NCBI RefSeq assembly: GCF_000025565.1
Contig: NC_014121.1
Location: forward strand, 1,116,001 to 1,180,000
Source: Enterobacter cloacae subsp. cloacae ATCC 13047
GTDB taxonomy: Bacteria > Pseudomonadota > Gammaproteobacteria > Enterobacterales > Enterobacteriaceae
Direction of reading: 5' to 3'
DNA length: 64,000 nt
Shown here: piece after piece, positions 1 through 8,045 of the stretch
How the letters are laid out: every line of letters starts with the position of its first letter
How positions within the stretch are numbered: the stretch's first letter is position 1
Translations under genes and position numbers: made by a program
Notes under the pieces: model-generated
Seen by the model: only the letters and a program-made list of their open reading frames with translations
What the model was told of the DNA's origin: nothing
Database searches by the model: none

Positions 1-2
1 TT

Positions 3-296
3 GCTGACTGGCACGACGACAGGAACCGTCCACTGGCGATGATGGGGTTCAGGAAAGTGGACAAGGGCGACAACGTGACAGAATCCACTGTGACCTTCTA
101 CGTATTGCCATCTGGCTGGAAAGAAATTTGTAAAGGGTTCGATTCGCGTAAGGTGGCCAGATTGTGTGTTGAGGCGGGATGGCTGAAGGCCGGAGAGGAC
201 GGGAGAACACAAAACAGCGTTCGCCTGCCAGAAATAGGGCTTAAGCGCGTGTACCAGTTTAATACGCAAGTATTGGGTAGCACCGATCCCGAATAG
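3..296 (+). CDS. C-terminal end of a DUF927-type primase/helicase protein (5' end outside window)
   Basis: The reading frame is already open at base 3 and runs to a stop at 296, so the gene starts upstream of the window and the ATGs at 39 and 42 are internal. The visible tail has a wording typical of DUF927 prophage proteins: a segment around YVLPSGWKEICKGFDSR, then a short 'valine-glutamate-alanine-glycine-tryptophan-leucine' helix, then a basic stretch and LPEIGLKRVY. In P4-like satellite phages such proteins combine DNA primase and helicase functions for element replication. The repeat cluster immediately downstream fits that role. The family call is from remembered similarity of a short tail; another phage replication protein is possible. 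Confidence 0.55.
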   Translation, partial: ADWHDDRNRPLAMMGFRKVDKGDNVTESTVTFYVLPSGWKEICKGFDSRKVARLCVEAGWLKAGEDGRTQNSVRLPEIGLKRVYQFNTQVLGSTDPE

Positions 297-320
297 TTAT
301 CGCGTGAGTCTTATTTTTAT

Positions 321-512
321 GAGGTAACACTGGTAACAGAGGTAACAGGCAGTAATGACGAGGCTTGCCATTGTTACCAGTCAGAAATATCCACTGGTAA
401 CAGTGGTAACAAAAATCAGTGTGTTACCACGCGTTACCTCTTTATTTGGCTCACTGGTAACAGATTAATTTCAATTAAATCAACGATGTTACACGTGTTA
501 CCAGTGTTACAC
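321..512. repeat. Cluster of GGTAACA/TGTTACC repeats, possible satellite replication region
   Basis: GGTAACA occurs on the plus strand at 323, 332, 341, 396, 405 and 456, and its complement TGTTACC at 372, 422 and 496. Near matches (CGTTACC, TGTTACA) lie at 432, 487 and 505. Three forward copies at 323-347 are spaced 9 bp apart. This density within 190 bp, directly after a primase-type gene, resembles the iterons bound by the P4 alpha protein at ori/crr (remembered type I iteron GGTGAACAG). Function is inferred; the repeats themselves are plain in the sequence. Confidence 0.6.
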
Positions 513-573
513 GTTCAGAACAAGAGGGAGGGAACCAAAATCCCTTCTTCTGGCAGGCAACAGAGGTTTAGTT

Positions 574-846
574 ATGCGAGTGATGAAAATTTACTGCCCG
601 GAGTGTATGTCTGCGGCAACGGTGAGGAAAACAAACCGAAAGCACCCCAAATTATCAGATGTGTACTGTTATTGCTCAAATGTAGAATGTGGGCATACGT
701 TTGTGATGAACGTTTCCTTTTCACACACGATTAGTCCCAGCGCGTTGAGCGGCCAGGGACGGATTAAAGAGCTAATGGATGCCCTGCCACCGGACGAGCG
801 ACAAAAAGCATTAGAACTCCTGTTGGCAGCCAAAGAGAGCCACTGA
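574..846 (+). CDS. Ogr/Delta-like zinc-finger transcription activator
   Basis: This 90-residue protein begins with a metal-binding pattern: CPEC near residues 8-11, then a second CxxxxC pair (CSNVEC) near residues 34-39, followed by GHTFV. This is the layout of the P2 Ogr / P4 Delta family, small activators of phage late promoters. The rest of the protein is a helical tail (residues 60-90, ending LLLAAKESH). In a satellite phage it would switch on late genes and possibly helper late genes. It follows the repeat cluster, supporting a P4-type element. The ATG at 574 has a weak AGAGG-like ribosome site 8-10 bases upstream. Confidence 0.85.
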   Translation: MRVMKIYCPECMSAATVRKTNRKHPKLSDVYCYCSNVECGHTFVMNVSFSHTISPSALSGQGRIKELMDALPPDERQKALELLLAAKESH

Positions 847-1219
847 ACGGTTCGCCGGGAGAAACTAAAATTTTCCCGGCTTCGGTTCATTAAATTTCAG
901 TTGCTTAAGAACAATGTCTATAAGAATCAGTTTCTTAACTTTTAAGTGTGCCGTCAGTTATCATGAGAAATCTCACCTAAAATTTTATATCTCTTTACTA
1001 TCAATAGCTTAATTCAAGTGGTTATGATGTTGGAGTAAAGCTAAACTGAAAAAAGCTGAAATTCTTTTCACTCTTTTCAGTTCCCTGCTCGTTGTAAATC
1101 CCCAGTTGTGGCGCGGTCTGGCGCTATCATTTGTAAAAAATCCCAACTGAAAAATTTTTGCGATCTGAAAACCGCAGGCGGGTGCGGTGTAGTGCGATTT
1201 TGGCCAAAATCGACTTTTG
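847..1219. other. Non-coding stretch with a hairpin after the Ogr/Delta gene
   Basis: A stem GCCGGGAGAA/TTTTCCCGGC at 854-880 (one G-T pair) follows the Ogr/Delta stop and may terminate it, although no T-run follows. The rest is AT-rich. A short inverted repeat, ACCGCA/TGCGGT, lies near 1180. No gene was recognised here. Confidence 0.4.
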
Positions 1220-1248
1220 TTGACCAATGAATCAGGTCATGGTTTATT
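1220..1248 (+). promoter_or_regulatory. Possible sigma-70 promoter for the nuclease gene
   Basis: TTGACC at 1220-1225 and TTTATT at 1243-1248 are separated by 17 bp, about 35 bp before the start codon of the next gene. The -35 is good and the -10 is weak. Confidence 0.35.
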
Positions 1249-1282
1249 AATAAAACACTATTAAAACTGTAGAGGAATGCAT

Positions 1283-2716
1283 ATGCGTTTTTCGGAATTT
1301 TTTGGAGTTAAAAGGAATCAATCGGAATTAGATTTCGTAGATGTTCCTTTAGATACAGATATTGAGGTGTTTTTAGATCCTGCGGCAATAAAGTCACTTA
1401 ACTCGCCTTGGGGTAATGAATTGTCTTCACATCTTCAAAATTATTTTGAAACAGTTCTGAAACTAATTAAAAATGGTGAAGATGTTAAAGCACAAAATCT
1501 ACTTTCATGTTTAAACGAAAGGAATGAGTATCATTTAGGATACTCGAGTGGGAAATCAAGAGGCCATGGTTTTGGTGAAGGCGCTGCAAAGACTGTTTGG
1601 GGAGCTTTGACAAAGAGCAAGGCTGCGAAGTCTGGTCTGTTACAAGATTTAGAAGATACTGCCTTATTAATTGAGGGCATTGGAACTGACATGATTTCAG
1701 ATGCAGTTTCAAATATATTAAGAGGCCCGTTAATAAAATACACGCAAGATATTTGTAATTACTATGATATTAAGTTAACTGATAATGTCCCATCTGGGCC
1801 TATCTGGAATCCAAGAGAGGAGAAGTGGGAGCAGGGATATGTCTCGTTGCCGATGACTAATGAAGGTAAAGTGATTCTTGTTCCGAAAATAATTGTCAGA
1901 CATCAAATAACTTATCAGCATGATGAATACTATAGACATTTTTTATTACCTGAAATGCAAAAGCAACATTTAAAAGCTGGCTCAGAACTAATTCAGTTGT
2001 TGAAGAACGGTAAGCATAGGGTTACTAAAAAAAGTCTGATGGAGAAATATGGGAAAGACAAGCTCGCGATTGTAGAGCAAACCCTTAAGTACCCTCATGT
2101 TCTTGATGAATATAGAGTGAGGAAAAATGATGCGCCTTCTGAGCCATTACCACATTCTGATTTTGCGGAAATGGAAAATGAATCGCCTAAAGTAGATTTT
2201 CAGCCATTTATTGACGAGTTAAAATCCATAGTTCCAGGCAGGGATGATGCAACTAAATATGAAGATCTGATAGAGAAGTTATTTTCAATTTTATTTTACC
2301 CTTCTTTTTGTCATCCTACAAAGCAGCATAAGATTCATGATGGAAGAAAGAGAATTGATATTTCATATTGCAATGAAGCCACATTTGGTTTTTTTAAGTG
2401 GATTGGCTTGCACTATCCCTCTTCAATGATATACATAGAATGTAAAAATTATGGTAAAGAAGTTGGTAATCCAGAGTTAGATCAGTTATCCGGGCGCTTC
2501 TCGATTAGTAGAGGAAAAGTGGGAATATTGGTTTGTCGGAGTATAGAAAATAAAGAAAAACTATATCAAAGCTGCAAAGACACTGCCAAAGACGATCGTG
2601 GATACATTCTGCCATTGGATGATGATGACATCTTAATGCTTATAGAAGAGTATCAGACAAAAAATGACCAGTTGTTCCCACACCTGCGCAAGCTCTGGAT
2701 GTCATTGATTGGCTAG
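1283..2716 (+). CDS. Putative PD-(D/E)xK nuclease, candidate phage-defence protein
   Basis: This 477-residue protein has no family I can name with confidence. The C-terminal third carries a restriction-endonuclease-like core: Asp359 in RKRIDIS, then Glu386-x-Lys388 in IYIECKNYG, followed by PELDQLSGRF and a hydrophobic strand ending VGILVC. That D-x(26)-ExK spacing suits the PD-(D/E)xK superfamily (Mrr-like). The N-terminal 300 residues, opening RFSEFFGVKRNQSELDFVDV, are of unknown fold. The start at 1283 is preferred over the in-frame ATG at 1277 because AGAGGA at 1271-1276 abuts the latter and lies 6 bases before the former. Codons are AT-rich compared with the backbone. It sits alone in the cargo position next to the att core, where satellites often carry defence genes. 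Defence is inference. Confidence 0.65.
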   Translation: MRFSEFFGVKRNQSELDFVDVPLDTDIEVFLDPAAIKSLNSPWGNELSSHLQNYFETVLKLIKNGEDVKAQNLLSCLNERNEYHLGYSSGKSRGHGFGEGAAKTVWGALTKSKAAKSGLLQDLEDTALLIEGIGTDMISDAVSNILRGPLIKYTQDICNYYDIKLTDNVPSGPIWNPREEKWEQGYVSLPMTNEGKVILVPKIIVRHQITYQHDEYYRHFLLPEMQKQHLKAGSELIQLLKNGKHRVTKKSLMEKYGKDKLAIVEQTLKYPHVLDEYRVRKNDAPSEPLPHSDFAEMENESPKVDFQPFIDELKSIVPGRDDATKYEDLIEKLFSILFYPSFCHPTKQHKIHDGRKRIDISYCNEATFGFFKWIGLHYPSSMIYIECKNYGKEVGNPELDQLSGRFSISRGKVGILVCRSIENKEKLYQSCKDTAKDDRGYILPLDDDDILMLIEEYQTKNDQLFPHLRKLWMSLIG

Positions 2717-2727
2717 GTTCCTGAATT

Positions 2728-2759
2728 GCGGTAATTGTTCATATTGGATAATTACCGCA
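2728..2759 (+). terminator. Hairpin downstream of the nuclease gene
   Basis: GCGGTAATT and AATTACCGC form a 9-bp stem around a loop of about 13 bases just after the stop codon. No T-run follows, so it may protect the message end or be a weak terminator. Confidence 0.4.
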
Positions 2760-2865
2760 TCATTGGAGGAATGATAGCCAATCTAATTGGGGCATTTTTG
2801 GGGGCATGTACAGAATGCTTATTTTATTTTTCATTATAAAACAATGCATTGCTTGGTCGTTTTAT

Positions 2866-2882
2866 TCCTATTATCGGCACCA
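2866..2882 (+). other. Attachment-site core identical to the 3' end of tRNA-Thr (thrW)
   Basis: The 17 bases TCCTATTATCGGCACCA equal the 3' end of the E. coli thrW tRNA (acceptor stem, discriminator and CCA). GGTCGT at 2855-2860 also matches the T-arm side, with a few bases missing between. The rest of the tRNA is absent, so this is a duplicated fragment, as left by an integrase that targets the tRNA 3' end. thrW is the known target of the CP4-6 island in E. coli, and this window holds genes that flank or lie in CP4-6 there (mmuPM, afuABC). It most likely marks the right end of the satellite element covering 1-2866. Confidence 0.75.
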
Positions 2883-3449
2883 TCTAACAAAATCAATCAG
2901 TTAGCGTCAAAAACCTAAAGGATTGTATCTTTCATTATCATCCTTGATAACACTTGGTAAACGCCTTTGCGTTGTATCGGCTCAAGGATTGAGCAACGTA
3001 CTGACGGGTAGTTACCAGGCTCAAGCCCGAACAGCATTAGAAATTTTGCCATCCCTTGAAGCTGAAAGAGTTGCCGGACTCTCTAAACACATCACTTGAA
3101 CCCTTAGCGATACGTTCCGCGCTTCGTGCGGCGCTCAATGATGCTACACGTCGAGATGACGTTGCAGAGAATAAACAGGCGTAATGTGGGAAGCTAACCG
3201 GATCGGGAAAGAATCCGGCTCTGCCACGGTTTCGATCACCGGAGTATAACGATCACCTGATAAGAGAACGTGCTAAGGCTTTATCCTCCCTGCGAAGGGA
3301 TTACACCCTGCGGAAGCGCTACGCGCTGCCTTTTCTTATGTGCCCAACACGGCACGTAATGGTCATCTATTATCTGCACCATTGTAACTTTCGTTGTACT
3401 GTCTCTCTGCTGTACGTTGAGCGCTGGCAGATTCAGCGGAGGGGATATC
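2883..3449. other. Gene-poor stretch of island DNA with a possible gene remnant
   Basis: No convincing intact gene is present. A plus-strand frame from TTG 2944 to a stop at 3097-3099 has coding-like composition (51 codons, core GKRLCVVSAQGLSNV) but no ATG and no recognised family. Around 3110-3140 a short inverted repeat (CGC-rich) is present. This looks like decayed mobile-element sequence. Confidence 0.3.
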
Positions 3450-3608
3450 ATGTCAAAAGCTAACCAAAAAGCAGCCACGAAGCGCAACAATCGAAAAATA
3501 CACGCTCGTAAATTCCTGGCTACGCCGGAGGGGAAAGCATCGCTTGCTAAGAAGCAGGAAGAGCGTGAGGAAATTAAGTTGGCGCGAGCGGCTAACACCA
3601 TGTTTTAA
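3450..3608 (+). CDS. Small basic protein of unknown function
   Basis: This 52-residue protein (MSKANQKAATKRNNRK...) is highly charged, with many Lys/Arg in the first half and a charged helical second half ending RAANTMF. The ATG at 3450 has a strong site, GGAGGGG, about 9 bases upstream, which decides against the ATG at 3417. The basic character suggests nucleic-acid binding, but no family is recognised. It lies upstream of the HNH gene on the same strand with a gap of about 170 bases. Confidence 0.55.
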   Translation: MSKANQKAATKRNNRKIHARKFLATPEGKASLAKKQEEREEIKLARAANTMF

Positions 3609-3719
3609 ACTACCGATCACGCCGCTAAATGGCTTGTATTGTCCAAAATCTGTTGGTTGCGCATTGTAGGCACCTTGGTTAACCTAAGATTAATCCGATA
3701 GGGGTGGTGGAGATACGTG

Positions 3720-3770
3720 ATGGGCGAAGCTCTAGTAGAGATTTGTATGTTAGATTTCAAGGAAGGGTAA
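3720..3770 (+). CDS. Possible 16-codon leader ORF before the HNH gene
   Basis: ATG 3720 follows GGTGGTGGAG with suitable spacing and encodes 16 residues (MGEALVEICMLDFKEG) before TAA at 3768-3770. The ribosome site of the next gene (AAGGAAGGG, 3757-3765) lies inside it, and the next ATG is 6 bases beyond its stop, a layout suited to translational coupling. It could be chance. Confidence 0.3.
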   Translation: MGEALVEICMLDFKEG

Positions 3771-3776
3771 CGGCTA

Positions 3777-5159
3777 ATGAAGAATAGTATTCTTGCTGAT
3801 GCTTTGTTGAATGCTGCAAAAAATAGCGAGCCTGAAAGCGCTATCACCAAACTTGTTACATCAAGTGTTGGAGAACAGCAAAAACAAACCAAAAGAAAAC
3901 TTCATGCACAAGAAATGTCTCTAACTGAATTGATCAGGATAAAAAATGAATACTCTGAAAAAATAAACGATCCGGTAACATCTAACGAGAAGAAGAAAGA
4001 AGTTTCAGAAATCATTAAATCAATAAATTATGAGATCAGGAATAGAACTAAGGATACGCCTGCACAAACTCTAAAGGAGCCTTGCTCAATATTTAAGCAG
4101 GAGAGGAGAGTTGCACGCGAAAATTATAGAAAATCTATTCAGGTTAGATCTTTCAAGAAAACTATCCCACCGAATCAGTTTACCATCAGCCATGAAAATC
4201 GTAGTTTCCTGCCATTGAATGAGAAGACTTTGGAGCGTGAAAGGTTGCGTAAAGAGTTAATTGCCAAAGAAGCTCAGGCTGAGTTGGAGAGAATGGCTTT
4301 AATTTCTCGCGTTACGCATACTAAAATTATTCAAGAAGAAAGAACTGATACGAGGAAGAGATCACCTGCAAAGGTGATTACAAAATTAGATACCAATTCA
4401 ACAACCAAAATTGAAGTGCCGGAATTTTATTTTAATAGCGAACTGTACAGCCAGTTGATAAGGATTATCCCTGTCACGCAAGCGTACAAGATCGCAAAAA
4501 GCCGTGAACTATCTTCAAAATATTATGACAGTAAAGTTGAATCAGGTAAGTATACATATTTTAACACGCTCGCTTACTTAATTTCATTAAGAGGTAAGAC
4601 TGAAGCGGATGCGCGTGAAATAGCCAAGGAACAAGGGCGATCTGAAAGGGTATTATATGATTTTATCACAGTAGGCTATAAAATTTCTCTTGGTAAAAAA
4701 GATTCTGGTGCGGTAAGAAAGAAAAATGAAAAAAGTAATTCCTACCCTGAATTAGTGGATCTTAAATTAATTTCGAGTAATGTTCAGCGTACCTTGCAGT
4801 TAAGAAGAATTAGTGACCAACAAAGTTTTCGAAGGAGAGTTGAGACCAACTTCAAAGGTAGGTGTGCTGTAACTGGGCAATCAATTCAATCTTTGCTTCA
4901 AGCCTGTCATTTAGAGAATTATTGTTCCTCGCATAATATGGATACCAGTAACGGCATCCTACTTACCTCGGATTGTCATCGAATGTTCGATAACGGCCAA
5001 CTTGGTATAAATCCAGATACTCTAACCGTACATTTCAATGTTGAATGTATATATGCCCATATGTTTGAGGGTAAAAGAATAGAGGCACATACTGTGAAGT
5101 TAGACGAGAATAAACTGCGCAGTAAATGGAAATTATTTTTGAAAATTAGATCCGGTTGA
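3777..5159 (+). CDS. HNH endonuclease-domain protein with long helical N-terminal region
   Basis: In this 460-residue protein, residues about 350-415 resemble an HNH_2-type nuclease: GRCAVTGQ, then ACHLENYCSSHN, then SNGILLTSDCHRMFDNGQLGI. The conserved His of the first strand and the Asn/His pair of the alpha helix are present. The first 200 residues are rich in Lys, Glu and Arg and probably coiled-coil. A middle segment (about 215-320) contains helical repeats and a possible DNA-binding helix (ADAREIAKEQGRSERVLYDFI). No secretion signal was seen. In this setting it could be a restriction or abortive-infection nuclease, or an island-encoded toxin. The combined architecture is not one I can name. 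Confidence 0.7.
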   Translation: MKNSILADALLNAAKNSEPESAITKLVTSSVGEQQKQTKRKLHAQEMSLTELIRIKNEYSEKINDPVTSNEKKKEVSEIIKSINYEIRNRTKDTPAQTLKEPCSIFKQERRVARENYRKSIQVRSFKKTIPPNQFTISHENRSFLPLNEKTLERERLRKELIAKEAQAELERMALISRVTHTKIIQEERTDTRKRSPAKVITKLDTNSTTKIEVPEFYFNSELYSQLIRIIPVTQAYKIAKSRELSSKYYDSKVESGKYTYFNTLAYLISLRGKTEADAREIAKEQGRSERVLYDFITVGYKISLGKKDSGAVRKKNEKSNSYPELVDLKLISSNVQRTLQLRRISDQQSFRRRVETNFKGRCAVTGQSIQSLLQACHLENYCSSHNMDTSNGILLTSDCHRMFDNGQLGINPDTLTVHFNVECIYAHMFEGKRIEAHTVKLDENKLRSKWKLFLKIRSG

Positions 5160-5208
5160 TACGTTACTTTCAACCTTTGGTCTATTTTAGAATAAGTACA
5201 ATCCGCCA

Positions 5209-5452
5209 CTATTCCAAAGAAAACTCGTCTGTTAAATCGTCCTGCACGTCCTGACCATACCCGATGTAATACATAGTAGAGCGTGGATCTCTCTGTCCGA
5301 AGAAATGGGTGATAGTTTCTATAGCCACTCCAGCATTGAACATGACACGGCCTCGACTCTTTCGCAGGTTATGCCGGCAAGGTTGTTGCTTGTACCATTA
5401 ATAAAGCTTTATGGATGCTATTATCCGAAATCAGTTTCTTAGACAAACCGCA
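5209..5452 (-). pseudogene. Decayed C-terminus of a tyrosine recombinase (integrase)
   Basis: Reading the minus strand, a frame ending with TAG at 5209-5211 contains HNLRKSRGRVMF (H-x-x-R box, His codon 5371-5373), then ITHFFGQRDPRSTMYYIGYG, which carries the GQR/HxxR-like turn and the catalytic-type Tyr. This is the hallmark order of a phage integrase C-terminus. The frame has a stop at 5398-5400. Upstream, a second frame ending at 5369 reads ISDNSIHKALLMVQ, the usual segment before the first box, so a frameshift near 5385 separates the two. No start codon or N-terminal domains are present. It is a remnant of the element that brought in this block. Confidence 0.7.
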
Positions 5453-5609
5453 TACGCTCGAGAAACATTGAATAGTCGCAACGCCTTGAGCCCACCAGAG
5501 GATAACTAAAAGGCATAGACCCCGCCGCAAACTTTCGGCTGGATTGCGATAAAGTACATCAGTATACTCATCCCTCGAAACGGACATTGCATGAACAGAG
5601 GAGAGAAGG

Positions 5610-5930
5610 ATGAAGATCACAGAAGACTCTTTGTTGCATTCTGGATTTACTCGCAAAGAAATACAAAAGTTGAATAATAATATCGCGAATTATGGCGGGG
5701 ATCTTGATGAGGTAGTCCACGATTTAGCAAGAAGATTTAAAACTCTACTATGGATTTTCTCTTGTGGCATACTTTTTTTCATCTATCTCGTTTTTTCAAA
5801 ACAGGATGATCATTGGTATGTTTTCTCAGGAGGGATTTCAATACTGATTGTTTTCTTGATATGTGGTTTTGCTCAGCCACCAATCATTTCCTACAAATCA
5901 TGGCGGCATGTCAGGTCTGAAAAAAGTTAA
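5610..5930 (+). CDS. Small protein with two membrane segments, possible immunity protein
   Basis: This 106-residue protein has an N-terminal soluble part (residues 1-40) and two hydrophobic stretches: TLLWIFSCGILFFIYLVFS (about 45-63) and VFSGGISILIVFLICGFA (about 70-88). A basic tail facing the cytoplasm follows. The start ATG is preceded by GAGAGAAGG. It is convergent with, and overlaps by 4 bp, the DUF4225 gene. Small two-segment membrane proteins beside DUF4225 proteins would fit an immunity role, but this is inference from position alone. Confidence 0.6.
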   Translation: MKITEDSLLHSGFTRKEIQKLNNNIANYGGDLDEVVHDLARRFKTLLWIFSCGILFFIYLVFSKQDDHWYVFSGGISILIVFLICGFAQPPIISYKSWRHVRSEKS

Positions 5931-6724
5931 TCAATACTCATCAGATCAAAGATGACCTTGGCCTTCAAACCATATCCCACGATTTTCATTGTGAGCTTTG
6001 GAGTGCTCATAGTTGTCACTTTCCGATAGTAGTCGCTTGGTATATAACGGAAAAGCCTCCACGCTTCAGCTTTCCTCGACAAGCCAAAGATGGTGTAACC
6101 GCTTGCGCTTAAAGAAAAAGATTTGTAAACAGCGAGTCCAGTTTCAGGCTTAAATCCCATGAATTTTGCTATTTCCATTGATTGATCAGCAGCTATTCCC
6201 TCTGACTTTGCATTGCTGTCTCTTTTAAAATTAATAAACTCTTTTGATATTCCATTCATACCATCTATAACAAGAATTGCACCTGCAAGAATACCAATAG
6301 GTGTCCCGGTAAACATGAGCATTGCCCCACCAAATGCGGTCACTCCGGATATCACAATATTTACTGCCGAAATCACATACCCAACAATTTTATTATTTTC
6401 CCTGACAAACTCGACCTTCGCATAAAGCTGAGCAGACCTCGTCCTTAACAAGCGCTCTTGCTCAAGAAGATTCTCTTTTTCAGCACGCAGATTTTTGAGG
6501 CATTCAATGCATTCTTCATCGGTTTTCGCCCGCCGTGCTGTCGCGAACTCTTTTTCTACGACCTGTTTTATTTCCTCAACAAACTTGATACGTGTTAGAC
6601 CATCTTGTAAATAGTAAGATGACAGTCGATTTGCAGTTTCGATGACCTTTCGGGCTTCCAGATTCACCATCGTATCTGACCAGGTTCTATTCCATCCCCT
6701 GTTAAGCAGCGCAATATCCATCAT
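5927..6724 (-). CDS. DUF4225 domain protein
   Basis: This 265-residue protein matches remembered DUF4225 sequences along its length: LLNRGWNR at the N-terminus, ARKVIETANRLSS, a charged coiled-coil of about 35 residues, KVEFVRENNKIVGY, then two glycine-rich hydrophobic segments at about 112-160 (VISAVNIVISGVTAFGG and GTPIGILAGAILVIDG). The tail carries MGFKPETGLAVYKS and YYRKV...KLTMKIVGYGLKAKVIFDLM. The family is common in enterobacterial accessory islands, and some relatives form the tail of larger secreted toxins. Here it stands alone without a PAAR, VgrG or Rhs partner. Function is unknown; membrane insertion is likely. Confidence 0.72.
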   Translation of the reverse strand: MMDIALLNRGWNRTWSDTMVNLEARKVIETANRLSSYYLQDGLTRIKFVEEIKQVVEKEFATARRAKTDEECIECLKNLRAEKENLLEQERLLRTRSAQLYAKVEFVRENNKIVGYVISAVNIVISGVTAFGGAMLMFTGTPIGILAGAILVIDGMNGISKEFINFKRDSNAKSEGIAADQSMEIAKFMGFKPETGLAVYKSFSLSASGYTIFGLSRKAEAWRLFRYIPSDYYRKVTTMSTPKLTMKIVGYGLKAKVIFDLMSID

Positions 6725-6910
6725 GCTTCCTTCATTAATGTGCCTGGCTGTTTTATGGGCAATATATTCTCCTCATCGGTTTTTCTCAATAGACGATCCC
6801 CTGGTATTCATCTCACGCCAGTAAAAGAATAACCACCTGTAATTACGATGACAAATAAAGGGAACAATTAACGATAATTAAGTACGACAGGCATTATATT
6901 GTGCGCACCC

Positions 6911-6951
6911 TGCAAAAAGGCGATATAACCTTTGGGTTATATCGCCTGCTC
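6911..6951. terminator. Strong intrinsic terminator, working in both directions
   Basis: GGCGATATAACC and GGTTATATCGCC form a perfect 12-bp stem with a 4-base loop (6918-6945). On the minus strand it is followed by TTTTTG, just after the yjhP stop. On the plus strand TGCTCCTTTTT follows. It separates the island from the topAI-yjhP unit. Confidence 0.9.
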
Positions 6952-6955
6952 CTTT

Positions 6956-7702
6956 TTATCGCGCGATTAAGGCAAACACGCCCCAGCCAAAGTATTCCCG
7001 CGTATACGTCACATGGCGTTTAGGCGCATTCGTCAGCTCTGCCCGAACCTCATGCGCAAAGTCATCGTCAGGGTTCTCCTCCAGCCAGCGGCGCATGGTC
7101 AGCCATTTAGCCGCTTCATACCGATCCCAGCCTTCCTGGTCTGCCAGTACCATTTCGACCAGGTCATAGCCCTGTTCATCGAAAGAGGCGACAAGGTCGG
7201 GCAGGGTGAGGAAATCGGCCACCGACGAGGCGCCACAGGCCTGGGCAATCTCTTCCGTTGCAGGCACCTGACGCCAGTACGGTTCGCCGATAAGCACCAG
7301 TCCGCCTGGCTTAAGGCTCTTTGCCAGCAGTTCGAGCGTCCCGGCGACGCCGCCCGCAATCCAGGTTGCACCTACGCAGGCCGCCACGTCGCATTTTTCA
7401 TCCGTCACGTAGCCCGCCGCGTCGTTATGAATAAAATGAACGCGTTCACTGACGCCAAGCTCTTCCGCGCGCAGCTTTGCCTGCGCGGTGAAGAGCGGGC
7501 TCATGTCGATGCCGGTACCGGTAATGCCGTAGTCACGTGCCCAGGTACACAGCATCTCTCCCGAGCCGCTGCCGAGATCGAGAATGCGCGCGCCTGGCTT
7601 CATGCGTAACACGCGGCCCAGCGTGGCGTACTTCTCTGGCGTGAAGGGGTTGTGAATGCGGTGTTCACTTTCGCTGATAGTAAAAATACGTGGGATATCC
7701 AT
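6956..7702 (-). CDS. yjhP: SAM-dependent methyltransferase YjhP
   Basis: This 248-residue class I methyltransferase equals E. coli YjhP in length. The SAM-binding motif I is ILDLGSGSGE (about residues 40-49), with the acidic residue GTGIDMS closing strand 2 and a post-I aspartate in HNDAAGYV. The substrate is unknown. It starts 10 bp after the topAI stop with AGGAGAGG as ribosome site, so the two are co-translated. In E. coli the order is topAI-yjhQ-yjhP; here yjhQ (a GNAT-type antitoxin) is absent. Confidence 0.85.
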   Translation of the reverse strand: MDIPRIFTISESEHRIHNPFTPEKYATLGRVLRMKPGARILDLGSGSGEMLCTWARDYGITGTGIDMSPLFTAQAKLRAEELGVSERVHFIHNDAAGYVTDEKCDVAACVGATWIAGGVAGTLELLAKSLKPGGLVLIGEPYWRQVPATEEIAQACGASSVADFLTLPDLVASFDEQGYDLVEMVLADQEGWDRYEAAKWLTMRRWLEENPDDDFAHEVRAELTNAPKRHVTYTREYFGWGVFALIAR

Positions 7703-7712
7703 AATCCTCTCC

Positions 7713-7995
<283 letters not shown>

Positions 7996-8045
7996 GTGCA
8001 AAACGTGCAAACACACAGCGGTGTCCGCATTCGATTTCAGCGCAT

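Noticed and set aside
486..734. 82-codon frame overlapping the Ogr/Delta gene
   Set aside because: Out of frame with a clear zinc-finger protein and begins inside the repeat array.
2850..2885. Complete tRNA-Thr gene
   Set aside because: Only the 3' part is present; D-arm and anticodon arm are missing, so it is an att fragment.
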